A model generated the notes under the pieces. That model saw nothing but the letters and a program-made list of their open reading frames with translations. It was not told the origin of the DNA and searched no databases. 64,000 bases of DNA from CBDCGJ01 sp965238305 (GTDB lineage Bacteria; Pseudomonadota; Alphaproteobacteria; GCA-2731375): NCBI GenBank assembly GCA_965238305.1, contig CBDEHK010000001.1, positions 2,914,001-2,978,000 of the forward strand, in the 5' to 3' direction. Position 1 is the first letter of the stretch. Every line of letters begins with the position of its first letter. Shown here piece after piece: positions 34,121 through 42,702 of the stretch. The position numbers and the translations under genes were made by a program.

Positions 34121-35740
34121 CTAATCTTCACCCAGCACCATTGCCGCGGCTTTTTCGCCGATCATGATACAGGCGGCGTTGGTATTGCCGCTGACGACGG
34201 TGGGCATGATGGAGGCGTCGGCGACGCGTAAGTTTTGGATGCCGTGGACGCGCAGTTGATCGTCGACGACGGCGCCTGGATCGCTGGCCGGGCCCATTTT
34301 ACAGGTTCCGCTGGGGTGAAAGATGGTGCCGCCATAGTATTTCAGAAAATCCAACAGCTCGTCATCGCTTTCCACCGCCGGACCGGGCAGATGTTCTTCA
34401 GCGATCAGCGACTTGAGCGGCTCCGCCTCAGTAATATTGCGGATTAGGCGGACGCCATCGATCATGGTCTGGCGGTCTAGGTCGCTATCCAGGTAATTCG
34501 GCTGGATGACGGGATATTCGGTCGGATCGTTGTTGGCGATCTCGATGCTGCCACGACTTTCCGGGCGCAGCTGACAGACCGATAGGGCGAAAGCGGAGAA
34601 GGGCAGCAGTTTGTTGCCCATCGCATCGGCGGCGAAAGGGACATAATGCATCTGTACATCGGGGCTGGCAAGTTCGGCGCGGGTGCGGGTGAAGACGCCG
34701 ACTTGTCCGGCGCCGATAGTCAGCACGCCGGTGCGATTGAGGGCATATTTCAAGCCATTGACGACTTTACGGTCGATGCGGGTGAGTTGATCATTGGCGG
34801 TAATCGGGCGATGGGTGCGATAGATCGCCCGCACCTGAAAATGATCCTGCAGGTTCTGGCCGACCCCGGGCAAATCGTGAACGACTTCGACATCCATCGC
34901 TTTCGATAACGCCGCTGGGGCAATGCCGGAAAGTTGCAACAATTGCGGGCTGTTGATGGCACCACCACAGAGGATGACTTCCTGGCACGCCTTGGCTTCG
35001 TGGATTTGGCCATTTTTGCGGTAAATGACACCTTTGGCGATCTTCTCTTTTGTCCTCACTTTACCGACCAGCGCCTTGGTGATGATGGTCAGGTTCGGGC
35101 GTTTTTTGACCGGGTTCAAGTAAGCGACGGCGGCGCTGCAACGGCGGCCATGGCGGGTCGTCAGCTGGTAATAACCGACGCCTTCCTGTTCGGCGCCGTT
35201 GAAATCATTGTTGCGGGGGATGCCAGTTTGTTCGGCGGCGTCAATTACCGCTTCGGCTAGTTCGTCCCGAGCTTCGTGATCGCTGACCCCCAAGGGACCA
35301 CCGGTGCCGTGATAATCGGCATCAAAGGCACTGGCGTCGCGGCGCTGATCTTCGGCCTGGCGGAAATGCGGCAGCACGCTCTCATAGTCCCAGCCATCGC
35401 AGCCGAGCTGGCGCCAATGATCGTAATCTTCCCGCTGACCTCGAATATAGACCAGACCATTGATCGAGCTGGAGCCACCCAAGACTTTGCCGCGCGGCCA
35501 ACGGGTGCGGCGGCCATTGGTGCCTTCGCAGGCCTCGGTCTCATAAATCCAACTGGTGCGTTTGTTATAGATGGTGCGGGCATAACCGATCGGCACGTGA
35601 ATCCAAGGATTAGTATCCTTGCCGCCAGCTTCCAGCAGCAGCACTTTGATCAGCGGATTGGCGCTCAGGCGGTTAGCCAGGACGCAGCCTGCGGAACCGG
35701 CGCCGACAATTACGTAATCATATTCGCTCGCGAAACTCAT
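34121..35740 (-). CDS. GMC family oxidoreductase, choline/alcohol dehydrogenase-like (539 aa)
   Basis: FAD enzyme of the glucose-methanol-choline family. The N-terminal FAD motif is VGAGSAGCVLANRLS (about residues 12-26), with the GMC signature GKVLGGSSSINGLVYIRGQREDYDHW and the second signature ILCGGAINSPQLLQLSGI. At the C-terminus HPSGTCKMGP and SGNTNAACIMIGE carry the His-Asn catalytic pair. It oxidises an alcohol group; choline, aryl-alcohol or polyether are possible. It follows the M20 hydrolase gene on the same strand by 67 bp and may share its transcript. No strong SD before the ATG. Confidence 0.9.
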   Translation of the reverse strand: MSFASEYDYVIVGAGSAGCVLANRLSANPLIKVLLLEAGGKDTNPWIHVPIGYARTIYNKRTSWIYETEACEGTNGRRTRWPRGKVLGGSSSINGLVYIRGQREDYDHWRQLGCDGWDYESVLPHFRQAEDQRRDASAFDADYHGTGGPLGVSDHEARDELAEAVIDAAEQTGIPRNNDFNGAEQEGVGYYQLTTRHGRRCSAAVAYLNPVKKRPNLTIITKALVGKVRTKEKIAKGVIYRKNGQIHEAKACQEVILCGGAINSPQLLQLSGIAPAALSKAMDVEVVHDLPGVGQNLQDHFQVRAIYRTHRPITANDQLTRIDRKVVNGLKYALNRTGVLTIGAGQVGVFTRTRAELASPDVQMHYVPFAADAMGNKLLPFSAFALSVCQLRPESRGSIEIANNDPTEYPVIQPNYLDSDLDRQTMIDGVRLIRNITEAEPLKSLIAEEHLPGPAVESDDELLDFLKYYGGTIFHPSGTCKMGPASDPGAVVDDQLRVHGIQNLRVADASIMPTVVSGNTNAACIMIGEKAAAMVLGED

Positions 35741-35807
35741 ACTCGATTAGATGGATTTTTGATCTTAGAAGGCAAAAGGAAATTCCCCATCTTGTGTCTC
35801 ATAATGC

Positions 35808-36983
35808 CTACTCCGCCGCTTTCGCCAATCGCCGCTCCACCAGGCGGGCGTAATAGCTGGCGCCCAGGGGCAGGGCGTCATCGTTGAAGTCGTAGCCTGG
35901 ATTATGTACTTCGCAGGATCCTTCCCCCTCGCCATTGCCGATATTGATGTAGGCACCGGGACAGCTATCGAGCATGTAAGAGAAATCTTCCGAAGCCATG
36001 ATCAGCGGGCCGTTTCGTTCCATTTTTTCGTCACCGACTAATTCAGCGGCGGTGTCGGCGGCAAAAGTCGCTTCCTCCGGGGTGTTAACGAGCGGTAAAA
36101 AATTGATCCGGAAATCCAGACTGGCGGTCGCACCGAAAGCGGCGGCGACATTGCTAGCGATCTCCGCCATACGCTTTTCCGCCAAAGCCATATTGTCTTT
36201 CGAGAAAGCACGAACGGTACCGCTCAGTCGGGCTTTTTGCGGGATCACGTTATAGGCATCGCCAGAATGAATTTGCGTGACGGAGATGATCAAGGCTTCA
36301 ACGGCGCGCAGGTTGCGGGAGACGATGGACTGCAAGGCCACGGTGATGTGGGAAGCTACCAAGACAGGATCGATACCACTTTCCGGTCGGGCCCCATGGG
36401 CGCCTTTACCTTCGATTTCGATATCAAAAAAAGCGCCGCCGGCCATAGTCGGACCGGAGCGGATGGCGAATTGACCGATCGGCAGGCCGGGGCGGTTATG
36501 CATGCCGAAGATCGCTTCCATCGGGAACTGTTCGAATAGGCCATCCTTAACCATTGCGTCTGCGCCACCCAAGCCCTCTTCGGCCGGCTGGAAGACGAAA
36601 TGGACGCAGCCATCGAAATTCTGGGTCTCCGCCAGATAACGGGCCGCACCCAGCAACATTGTCGTATGGCCGTCATGGCCGCAGGCATGCATCTTGCCGT
36701 TATGGATGGACTTATGATCGAAATCGTTGCCTTCCAAAATTGGTAGTGCATCCATGTCGGCGCGCAGACCGATTGCGGTCGGATTGTTGCCGACCCGCAA
36801 AGTACCGACAACGCCGGTTTTGCCGAGACCGCGATGGACATCAAGGCCAAATTCCTTGAGCTTCTCCGCGACCACGTCGGCTGTACGTTGTTCCTCAAAT
36901 CCGAGCTCGGGATGGGCGTGGATATCACGTCGCCATTTGGTCATTTCATCATGGAAGCCGGCAATTAGATTGAGTGGTTTCAT
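35808..36983 (-). CDS. M20-family amidohydrolase (391 aa)
   Basis: Metal-dependent hydrolase of the M20/peptidase D family (hippurate hydrolase, IAA-amino acid hydrolase type). Conserved: MTKWRRDIHAHPELGFEE at the N-terminus, LRADMDALPI, KMHACGHDGHTTMLLGAA (first metal ligands, Cys and His), FQPAEEGLGGADAM (catalytic Glu pair), IFGMHNRPGLP, and MASEDFSYML near the C-terminus. It removes an acyl group from an amino acid or similar amide. Start at ATG 36983 with AAGGA eight bases upstream; a longer frame adds 25 residues without homology. Likely operon with the GMC gene. Confidence 0.92.
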   Translation of the reverse strand: MKPLNLIAGFHDEMTKWRRDIHAHPELGFEEQRTADVVAEKLKEFGLDVHRGLGKTGVVGTLRVGNNPTAIGLRADMDALPILEGNDFDHKSIHNGKMHACGHDGHTTMLLGAARYLAETQNFDGCVHFVFQPAEEGLGGADAMVKDGLFEQFPMEAIFGMHNRPGLPIGQFAIRSGPTMAGGAFFDIEIEGKGAHGARPESGIDPVLVASHITVALQSIVSRNLRAVEALIISVTQIHSGDAYNVIPQKARLSGTVRAFSKDNMALAEKRMAEIASNVAAAFGATASLDFRINFLPLVNTPEEATFAADTAAELVGDEKMERNGPLIMASEDFSYMLDSCPGAYINIGNGEGEGSCEVHNPGYDFNDDALPLGASYYARLVERRLAKAAE

Positions 36984-37112
36984 GGGTACAGTCCTTAATA
37001 CGCTGGGCAATAATTTAGCGATGATTATTAACGAGCAATTCTCTATTGTCCAATCCAATGGAGAAAAAATCTGCCGCTTGTTAAGATGCGCGGAATTGAG
37101 GGAGTAGGCAAA

Positions 37113-37721
37113 GTGGATGCACTAGCGACGAAACGTCGGGACCGGACAAAGATAGCTATTGCGGCGATAAAAGCGGAAATTGGCGCGGGTGAAGTTGAGC
37201 AGGAACGGTTAGACCGCGCCCTGCTGATTCTGCTCGACTATGCGGATCCGGCGTTTTTTCCGCTCGAACATTTTCCTGCTGAAAAAGACGGGGGGGAAGC
37301 GACCTATCGGCTTTGGGAAGAACAGGATCATAGTTTCGCAATGTATTTGTCGGTCAGCCCCGACGGGGTTCGCACGCCGCCCCATAATCATCTGACCTGG
37401 GCAGTCAACACGGCGCTTATTGGCGAGGAAATAAATGTCCTCTATCAGGTTTCCTACCAACCGAGCGAACCGGGGGAAAGTCCGGTAAAGGTCGTAGGAA
37501 GTAAAACCCTCAGATCCGGTGTCGGTATTGGGTTAATGCCGCGGGATATTCACGCCATTGAAACAAAAGCCGATGAAGCCGACGGAATTGTTATGTCCCT
37601 GCATCTTTATGGGCACGCAATTGATCAACCTAGTGAACGGCAGATGTTTGATCTGATATCCGGGCAGGCGGAAGGTTACCCCTCTTGGGACGGCATTATT
37701 GATCCACCCATGGGTGCTTAA
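37113..37721 (+). CDS. Cysteine dioxygenase-like / thiol dioxygenase cupin (202 aa)
   Basis: Cupin-type non-heme iron dioxygenase related to cysteine and 3-mercaptopropionate dioxygenase. Iron ligands: HNHLTWAV (two His) and a third His in PRDIHAI, then SLHLYGHAID. Such enzymes add oxygen to a thiol to give a sulfinic acid. Start is GTG 37113 with GGAG eight bases upstream; the ATG at 37086 has no SD. It heads a rightward unit with a TauE-like exporter and a GFA-family protein, which suits disposal of oxidised sulfur. The actual thiol cannot be told. Confidence 0.82.
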   Translation: MDALATKRRDRTKIAIAAIKAEIGAGEVEQERLDRALLILLDYADPAFFPLEHFPAEKDGGEATYRLWEEQDHSFAMYLSVSPDGVRTPPHNHLTWAVNTALIGEEINVLYQVSYQPSEPGESPVKVVGSKTLRSGVGIGLMPRDIHAIETKADEADGIVMSLHLYGHAIDQPSERQMFDLISGQAEGYPSWDGIIDPPMGA

Positions 37722-37738
37722 GAGTAGGGCAGGTAGTT

Positions 37739-38461
37739 ATGGATCCATATTTACTTTCACTCTTGGCAGGCGCATTTTTTGCCGCCTTCGTTGTCGGCGC
37801 CGCCGGCTTCGGAGATGCATTAATTGCCGCTGCCTTCTGGTTGCACATCATGGCGCCGGGGGAGGCAGTGCCCCTGATCGTTATGGCTGGCATGGCGATC
37901 CATGCGGTACCATTTTTGAGACTTTATCGCAGCCTAGATTTTTCCCGCATCTGGATATTTCTGGTACCGGGAATTTTTGGTGTCCCGGTCGGCGCGATGC
38001 TGCTAGCGATCCTGCCGGCAGAACCCTTTAAATTAACCGTCGGCGGTATCTTGATTTTGTATTGTCTGTTCCGATTAACAGTTCGAAATCTAGGCGATGT
38101 GGAAGGTGGCGGAAAATGGGCCGATGGTGCTATCGGTATCGTTGGTGGGGTCTTAGGTGGCCTGGCAGGTCTAAGCGGGATCGTGGTGACAATTTGGTGC
38201 AATCTACGGGCCTGGCCGAAAGCACAGCAACGCGGTGTCTTCCAACCTTTCGCCCTTGCCATGCATGCGACGGCGTTTACGGTGTTTTTCTTTAATGGCA
38301 GTATAACACCGCAAATCGGTTGGAATTTTTTGATCATTCTGCCGGCGATCGTATTGGGCAGTGTAGCCGGCCTGTTGATTTATAAGCGTTTAGACGAGCA
38401 ACGCTTTACCCAAGCGGTTTTGTTTCTATTGCTGGCATCCGGTGTGATTTTGTTGATTTGA
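37739..38461 (+). CDS. TauE/SafE-type sulfite exporter family membrane protein (240 aa)
   Basis: About eight membrane segments spread over the whole length, starting with LLSLLAGAFFAAFVVGAAGFG and containing the family marks GAAGFGDALI, PGIFGVPVGAML, VGGVLGGLAGLSGIVVTIW and a C-terminal SVAGLLIY. TauE/SafE permeases export sulfite or sulfoacetate and related anions. It lies 17 bp after the thiol dioxygenase-like gene, so export of a product of that oxidation is the natural reading. AGGTAG upstream of the ATG is a fair SD. Confidence 0.87.
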   Translation: MDPYLLSLLAGAFFAAFVVGAAGFGDALIAAAFWLHIMAPGEAVPLIVMAGMAIHAVPFLRLYRSLDFSRIWIFLVPGIFGVPVGAMLLAILPAEPFKLTVGGILILYCLFRLTVRNLGDVEGGGKWADGAIGIVGGVLGGLAGLSGIVVTIWCNLRAWPKAQQRGVFQPFALAMHATAFTVFFFNGSITPQIGWNFLIILPAIVLGSVAGLLIYKRLDEQRFTQAVLFLLLASGVILLI

Positions 38462-38490
38462 ATTATAAGTGTATTGAAACGGAGTCCATT

Positions 38491-38886
38491 ATGCGTGAAA
38501 CAAATTTGTCTGGCGGCTGTGCCTGTGGAGCTGTGCGCTACAAAATCACCGGCGAACCCGGTTTCTCATTTCTGTGCCAATGTCGACGCTGTCAACGCGC
38601 GACCGGTAGTGGGCATGCGCCGGGATTCAAAGTTGATTTTTCGCAGTTATCACTAACCGGCGAGTTAAGCTCCTACGAAGTCGAGGCGGATAGCGGCTAC
38701 GCGGTGCGACATCAGTTTTGCCCAACCTGTGGATCGCCTATTTTGAGCGCCACACTAAGATTTCCAGACTCATGTAGCATCTATGCCGGCTCGTTGGACG
38801 ATCCCGCCATTTTCAAGCCGCAAACCGCGATCTTCAGGGATAGCGGCCAGCCGTGGGATTATCTTGACCCAGCCTTGCTTAGCTAA
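38491..38886 (+). CDS. GFA-family (glutathione-dependent formaldehyde-activating-like) protein (131 aa)
   Basis: Small zinc protein of the GFA fold (Mss4-like). Zinc ligands in two sets are visible: GGCACGAVRY and CQCRRCQRATG near the N-terminus, and FCPTCGSPIL in the middle. The family name comes from an enzyme that joins formaldehyde to glutathione; most members, including this one, have no proven reaction. Start at ATG 38491 with GGAG six bases upstream. Third gene of the sulfur-related rightward unit; a bidirectional terminator follows within 100 bp. Confidence 0.88.
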   Translation: MRETNLSGGCACGAVRYKITGEPGFSFLCQCRRCQRATGSGHAPGFKVDFSQLSLTGELSSYEVEADSGYAVRHQFCPTCGSPILSATLRFPDSCSIYAGSLDDPAIFKPQTAIFRDSGQPWDYLDPALLS

Positions 38887-38942
38887 CGGCATTTTGTTGG
38901 CCCTGATTGTACAAAAATCGATTAATCATGGCGCAGAACAAA

Positions 38943-38970
38943 AAAAGGCCGCTCGTTCGAGCGGCCTTTT
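38943..38970. terminator. Bidirectional rho-independent terminator
   Basis: A perfect 13-bp stem (AAAAGGCCGCTCG / CGAGCGGCCTTTT) with a two-base TT centre, in practice a TTCG-type tetraloop. A-run and T-run flank it on both sides, so it can terminate the rightward GFA transcript and the leftward diiron transcript. Confidence 0.9.
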
Positions 38971-38991
38971 CTGGTGTTTTGGAAGCTGTAG

Positions 38992-40062
38992 TTAGATCGT
39001 GCCACTAATGCTTTGATCAACAAATTTCTTCGCATCAAAATCGTCGGCAACCCGTTCATCGTCTTCCAGCAGGGCAGCGGCATCGACTTCAGCGAAACCG
39101 AGGATACCCATATCGTCAAAAGCTTTCTGGATACGCGGACCCCAAAGGCCGATATCCTTGAGGGTGGGGACGATGCGGGTGAATAGTCGGGTGCGGAATT
39201 GTTGCATGCCTTCCGATTGCATCGTGTATTCAGCGCATTCTTTTGCTGGCAAGCCAAGCGCTTCCCAGACTTCAAACTGATTGAAGCGATCACGCATATG
39301 ATACATTGCTTCGACCGCAAACTCTTCCCGTTCGTCGCGCTCAGCATCGGATAGTTCCGGATAATAATCGCGCAAGGTCAGGCGACCGAAAGCAACGTGA
39401 CGAGCCTCGTCCTGCATGACATAGGCATTTACCGATGCCGCCAAATCGTTGGTCGAATTGTCGCGAATTCGCTGGAACGCGGCAAGTGCTAAACCTTCAA
39501 TCAATATCTGCATGGTTAGATATGTCATATCCCAACGCCGATCTTCCAGACCGTTTTGCAGTAAGGATTTCAGGCCCGGTGTGATCGGGAAAGCGATGTC
39601 GAGTTTTTCATGCAACAGGCGCATATAAGCTTCGACGTGACGGGCTTCGTCCATCACCTGGGTGGCGGCATAAAATTTGGCATCGATATGCGGCACGCTC
39701 ATAACAATCTTGGAGGTGGCGATAAGGGCGCCTTGTTCACCATGCATGAACTGAGAGAGCGTTGCTGCCTGCTGATACCGGCGGACATCGGCTTTCTCTC
39801 GATCGTTCATCTTATTCCAAAGAGGGGAGCCAAAAATTGGTATGATCCGATCATCCAGGCCCATTGGATTGTCGAAATCAAGATCTTGCGTCCAATCAAT
39901 CCGTTCGGCGGCGTCCCATTGCTGCTTCTTACCCTTTTCGTAGAGTTTCAGCAGGTCGGCACGTTCATCGTCATATTCCCACATAAACGTGGCATCGGTC
40001 GCACTGTCGACGGTCCATTGAGTTGTCTCAACCGGAAGCTTGTAGCGGAACATTGTAGACAC
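38992..40062 (-). CDS. Ferritin-like diiron protein, R2-like/AurF-like (356 aa)
   Basis: Helical diiron carboxylate protein. Ligands occur as EQGAL, DEARHVEAY, IEGLALAAF and DEARHVAFG, i.e. two ExxH motifs with the additional glutamates, the pattern of ribonucleotide-reductase R2-like and AurF-type N-oxygenases. It most likely activates oxygen at a dinuclear iron or manganese centre, for example for a ring or N-oxidation; the substrate is unknown. Start is GTG 40062 with GGGAG nine bases upstream. Divergent from a TetR gene whose product probably controls it. Confidence 0.85.
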   Translation of the reverse strand: MSTMFRYKLPVETTQWTVDSATDATFMWEYDDERADLLKLYEKGKKQQWDAAERIDWTQDLDFDNPMGLDDRIIPIFGSPLWNKMNDREKADVRRYQQAATLSQFMHGEQGALIATSKIVMSVPHIDAKFYAATQVMDEARHVEAYMRLLHEKLDIAFPITPGLKSLLQNGLEDRRWDMTYLTMQILIEGLALAAFQRIRDNSTNDLAASVNAYVMQDEARHVAFGRLTLRDYYPELSDAERDEREEFAVEAMYHMRDRFNQFEVWEALGLPAKECAEYTMQSEGMQQFRTRLFTRIVPTLKDIGLWGPRIQKAFDDMGILGFAEVDAAALLEDDERVADDFDAKKFVDQSISGTI

Positions 40063-40283
40063 AGCGAAATTCTCCCTCTCAGCTATGTTAATTACCCAAA
40101 ATATGAACGCCGCCGTTCAGCTTCTTTTGCTGAAGCTGCCGACGCCGTCGCCATATCGCAGTCCGAGCTTTGATCGTATTTAATTTGTCACGGGGGTAAG
40201 TAAGTTTTCTTGCCCAACTTGACGCCCGAGCGCGATTGGGTGAAAATCATAATCACAATTCGGTTTTTTGCAAGTAAAATATT
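40063..40283. promoter_or_regulatory. Divergent control region with an inverted repeat
   Basis: A 221-bp gap between the diiron gene (left) and tetR (right). It includes the inverted repeat CAGCTTC-N7-GAAGCTG at 40118-40138, a possible operator or leader hairpin. No other palindrome of operator size is clear. TetR autoregulation is expected here. Confidence 0.4.
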
Positions 40284-40934
40284 ATGTCAATTACAACAAC
40301 TGATGAAACAACTTCTACGACCTCCACGAAGCCTAAACAGGCGCGTAGTCGACGGATGCGGGAAAGCTTGTTACAGGCAGGGCGAACCTGCATTGAAAAA
40401 TTTGGCTATGAACAGATGGGTATCGGCGATATCGCCCTGGCGGCAGGTTGTTCTACTGGCGCTTTCTATCATCACTTCTCAGGTAAAGAAGATTTCTACG
40501 TGGCCTTGGTTTCACGTGTAACAGAAGAAGCAGCAATCGAAGTAAACGAATATTTCGATCGCCCTGACCACGAAAATAAGCCAATCGATCAGTTTGTCTA
40601 CGACACGATCGCCCTACAGGTGGGGTTATTGCGCGACAATAGAGAGTTGTTGGTGGCGACATTAGCGAGGTCTCTGTCTAGCCGGGATGCTTGGTTGCCG
40701 GTTCGTGCTGTTGGTATTTTGTTGACGGAACGGTTTTGGGATCATTTAAGCGCACGCAACTTAATTTTCAGAAAACCGGATAATGACAGGGCTTTTGCTA
40801 TCGCCTGTCAGATCGTGCAAGGCACGTTGTTGCAATTGATCACAATAAGTCGAGGTCCGATGACGATCGATAATGATGAAACAATTGTCGAACTTCAAGA
40901 CGTGATGCTGACTTATCTCGGGCTGCGACGATAG
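40284..40934 (+). CDS. TetR/AcrR family regulator (216 aa)
   Basis: N-terminal helix-turn-helix: RESLLQAGRTCIEKFGYEQMGIGDIALAAGCSTGAFYHHFSGKEDFYVALV (about residues 27-77), with recognition helix STGAFYHHF. The rest is a divergent ligand-binding domain. The residues ahead of the HTH (TTDETTSTTSTKPKQARSRRM) form a Thr/Ser-rich disordered tail. It is divergent from the diiron oxygenase gene across a 221-bp spacer and most likely represses it. Only a weak SD precedes the ATG. Confidence 0.9.
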   Translation: MSITTTDETTSTTSTKPKQARSRRMRESLLQAGRTCIEKFGYEQMGIGDIALAAGCSTGAFYHHFSGKEDFYVALVSRVTEEAAIEVNEYFDRPDHENKPIDQFVYDTIALQVGLLRDNRELLVATLARSLSSRDAWLPVRAVGILLTERFWDHLSARNLIFRKPDNDRAFAIACQIVQGTLLQLITISRGPMTIDNDETIVELQDVMLTYLGLRR

Positions 40935-40962
40935 ATCTGACCTTGGCTGGATTGCGATCAGC

Positions 40963-41571
40963 CTAGGCCCGCGCGGTTGGGCGCGAAGTCACGTCGGCGA
41001 ACCAACGCGTCAGGTTCGATAACTTCTCCGGGATAGCTGTGCCTGTATTCTTACCGATGAGCAGAACGCATTGGGCGGAAATATCGGCGATGGTGTAGTC
41101 GTCCGTGGCGATGAATTCACGGTTCTCGAGATGGCCATCCAACCAAACCATCAATTCGAAAGCTTGGGATCGACAATGTTCACCGAAGTCCGGAAACTGC
41201 TTCATACGATCTTTCCAAAATTCGTTGGTGTGTCGAAACGCATGGCCGATCCGGTCGCCCAGCTCCATTTCCATTCTCCGGTTCCACATGTCGACCAAGC
41301 CGATCTCGACATCGTTCCGCCCGAACATCGGTGGATTAGGGCGCAGGCATTCGAAATAACGGCAGATCGCGACGGATTCTGTGATGATGGTTCCGTCGTC
41401 CAATTCCAGCGCCGGCATCTTGCCAAGCGGGTTTATGGCTAAATAATCCGGTTGCTGGTGTTCGCCAGCAATTATATCGATTTCAACCATCGGCACTTCG
41501 ACACTTTTTTCGGCCAAATAGATGCGCGTGCGCCGAGGATTGGTGCCAGCAGTTAAATTGTATAACTTCAT
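40963..41571 (-). CDS. Glutathione S-transferase family protein (202 aa)
   Basis: N-terminal thioredoxin-like domain (1-80): YNLTAGTNPRRTRIYLAEKSVEVPMVEIDI, then NPLGKMPALELDDGTIITESVAICRYFE, with the conserved cis-Pro (KMPAL) and the Glu-Ser (TES) that bind the gamma-glutamyl group. C-terminal helical domain ends in DDYTIADISAQCVLL. The N-terminal catalytic Ser or Cys is not obvious: position 9 or so is Gly-Thr-Asn. Start ATG 41571 with AAGGA nine bases upstream. Just after a small frame that may share its transcript. Confidence 0.88.
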   Translation of the reverse strand: MKLYNLTAGTNPRRTRIYLAEKSVEVPMVEIDIIAGEHQQPDYLAINPLGKMPALELDDGTIITESVAICRYFECLRPNPPMFGRNDVEIGLVDMWNRRMEMELGDRIGHAFRHTNEFWKDRMKQFPDFGEHCRSQAFELMVWLDGHLENREFIATDDYTIADISAQCVLLIGKNTGTAIPEKLSNLTRWFADVTSRPTARA

Positions 41572-41573
41572 TA

Positions 41574-41756
41574 TTAGCTATCCTTTTCGGGAGTTGGGTA
41601 AAAAAAATTTTGCTGCATAGAGACCAAAAGTTTCAAGACTTTCGAATTTTTTGTAGGGCCAACGAGGTAAACCGCGCTTTCAGTTCCTGCAAACATGGGA
41701 TAGGGGAAACCGTTCTGGCCGAAGATCCGATAACGACCGGTTTTATTCAGTTCCAC
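41574..41756 (-). CDS. Possible small ORF (about 60 aa) with a strong SD but no ATG
   Basis: A frame ends two bases before the GST start. Just at its beginning is AAGGAGGTGG, an almost perfect complement of the 16S tail, followed by GTG (too close) and CTG five bases on, in the same frame, but no ATG. The strong SD suggests translation from an unusual codon. The peptide (IFGQNGFPYPMFAGTESAVYL, charged C-terminus) matches no family I recognise. Confidence 0.3.
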   Translation of the reverse strand: MELNKTGRYRIFGQNGFPYPMFAGTESAVYLVGPTKNSKVLKLLVSMQQNFFYPTPEKDS

Positions 41757-41848
41757 CTCCTTGATTGATTTATCTGATCGCGCTGAGACTATAGCCGAAA
41801 GTCCAAGTGACCGTTAAACTCAAACATCTAAAATGCAATGGAGCTACT

Positions 41849-42589
41849 ATGTCTGATTTGGTTATTCGTAATGATGTTGACGGAATTGCTGTTCTTAGTT
41901 TGAACCGGCCCGATGTTCTGAATGCGTTGAGCCCCAATTTGTTTGTCGAACTGCGCGCGCATTTTGAAGCGGTCGCGGCGGACACCGAAAATGTCGGGTG
42001 CGTGATCCTGCGGGGCGAAGGACGGTCCTTTTCCGCGGGCAACGATTTAAAAGCGATTGAAGCCGGAGAGGTCGCGCCGTATCCAAGATTTCAGGCTGAA
42101 ACCTTGGAACTTATTGAAGACATGCCGCAGCCAGTGATCGCGGAGGTCATCGGCCATTGTTACACCGGTGCCTTGGAACTTGCGCTGGCCTGTGATCTTC
42201 TGGTCTGTGGTCAGGGCGCTAAATTTGCGGATACCCACGGCAAATGGGGCATGTCGCCGCTTTGGGGAATGAGCCAACGCCTGCCGCGGCGGATTGGGCC
42301 TTTGCGGGCAAAAGAAATGATGCTGACGGGGCGCGTTATTTCCGGCTCAGAAGCCGCCGAAATAGGCTTGGCGAATATCTGCGTTGCCGATGTCCAAGCA
42401 AGCGATGCCGCGATCAATATGGCGCAGCAAATTGTCGCAAACTCCTGGCACACTTTGCGCGCCGACAAAATGTTGGTCACTAAAGGGCAGGAATACAACT
42501 TAAAATCAGGCCTCGAGTTCGAGCGTGAAAACAGTCCTGGACGCGCCCCAGATTTGGCGGAAAGACTGGCGCAATTCAAGAAAGCCTAA
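41849..42589 (+). CDS. Enoyl-CoA hydratase/isomerase family protein (246 aa)
   Basis: Crotonase fold. The oxyanion-hole loop GRSFSAGNDLKAI (about residues 60-72) and GHCYTGALELALACDLLVCG are present, so it binds acyl-CoA thioesters. The first hydratase glutamate position (LELAL) is kept, but the segment FADTHGKWGMSPLWG replaces the usual FGxPE with Asp-Thr-His, so the second catalytic Glu is missing; an isomerase, thioesterase or hydrolase role is more likely than hydration. Start ATG 41849 with GGAG five bases upstream. Divergent from the GST gene. Confidence 0.87.
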   Translation: MSDLVIRNDVDGIAVLSLNRPDVLNALSPNLFVELRAHFEAVAADTENVGCVILRGEGRSFSAGNDLKAIEAGEVAPYPRFQAETLELIEDMPQPVIAEVIGHCYTGALELALACDLLVCGQGAKFADTHGKWGMSPLWGMSQRLPRRIGPLRAKEMMLTGRVISGSEAAEIGLANICVADVQASDAAINMAQQIVANSWHTLRADKMLVTKGQEYNLKSGLEFERENSPGRAPDLAERLAQFKKA

Positions 42590-42702
42590 GCCATGACAGA
42601 CGTGTGATTGATCTGCGTTATTTTGGGCTTGCAACTTCGTCTATATCGCTTGATTGTTGAGACTGTAATTTTTTGACGTTTCAGAATGTCGAAGGATGCT
42701 AA

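Noticed and set aside
35276..35887. Plus-strand frame of about 200 codons opposite the GMC gene
   Set aside because: It is antisense to FAD-binding motifs of the GMC gene; its Ala/Gly/Ile-rich sequence is typical of an antisense shadow.
36356..36928. Minus-strand frame of about 190 codons inside the M20 gene
   Set aside because: Same strand, other phase as the hydrolase, no homology visible, and the M20 motifs are in the competing frame.
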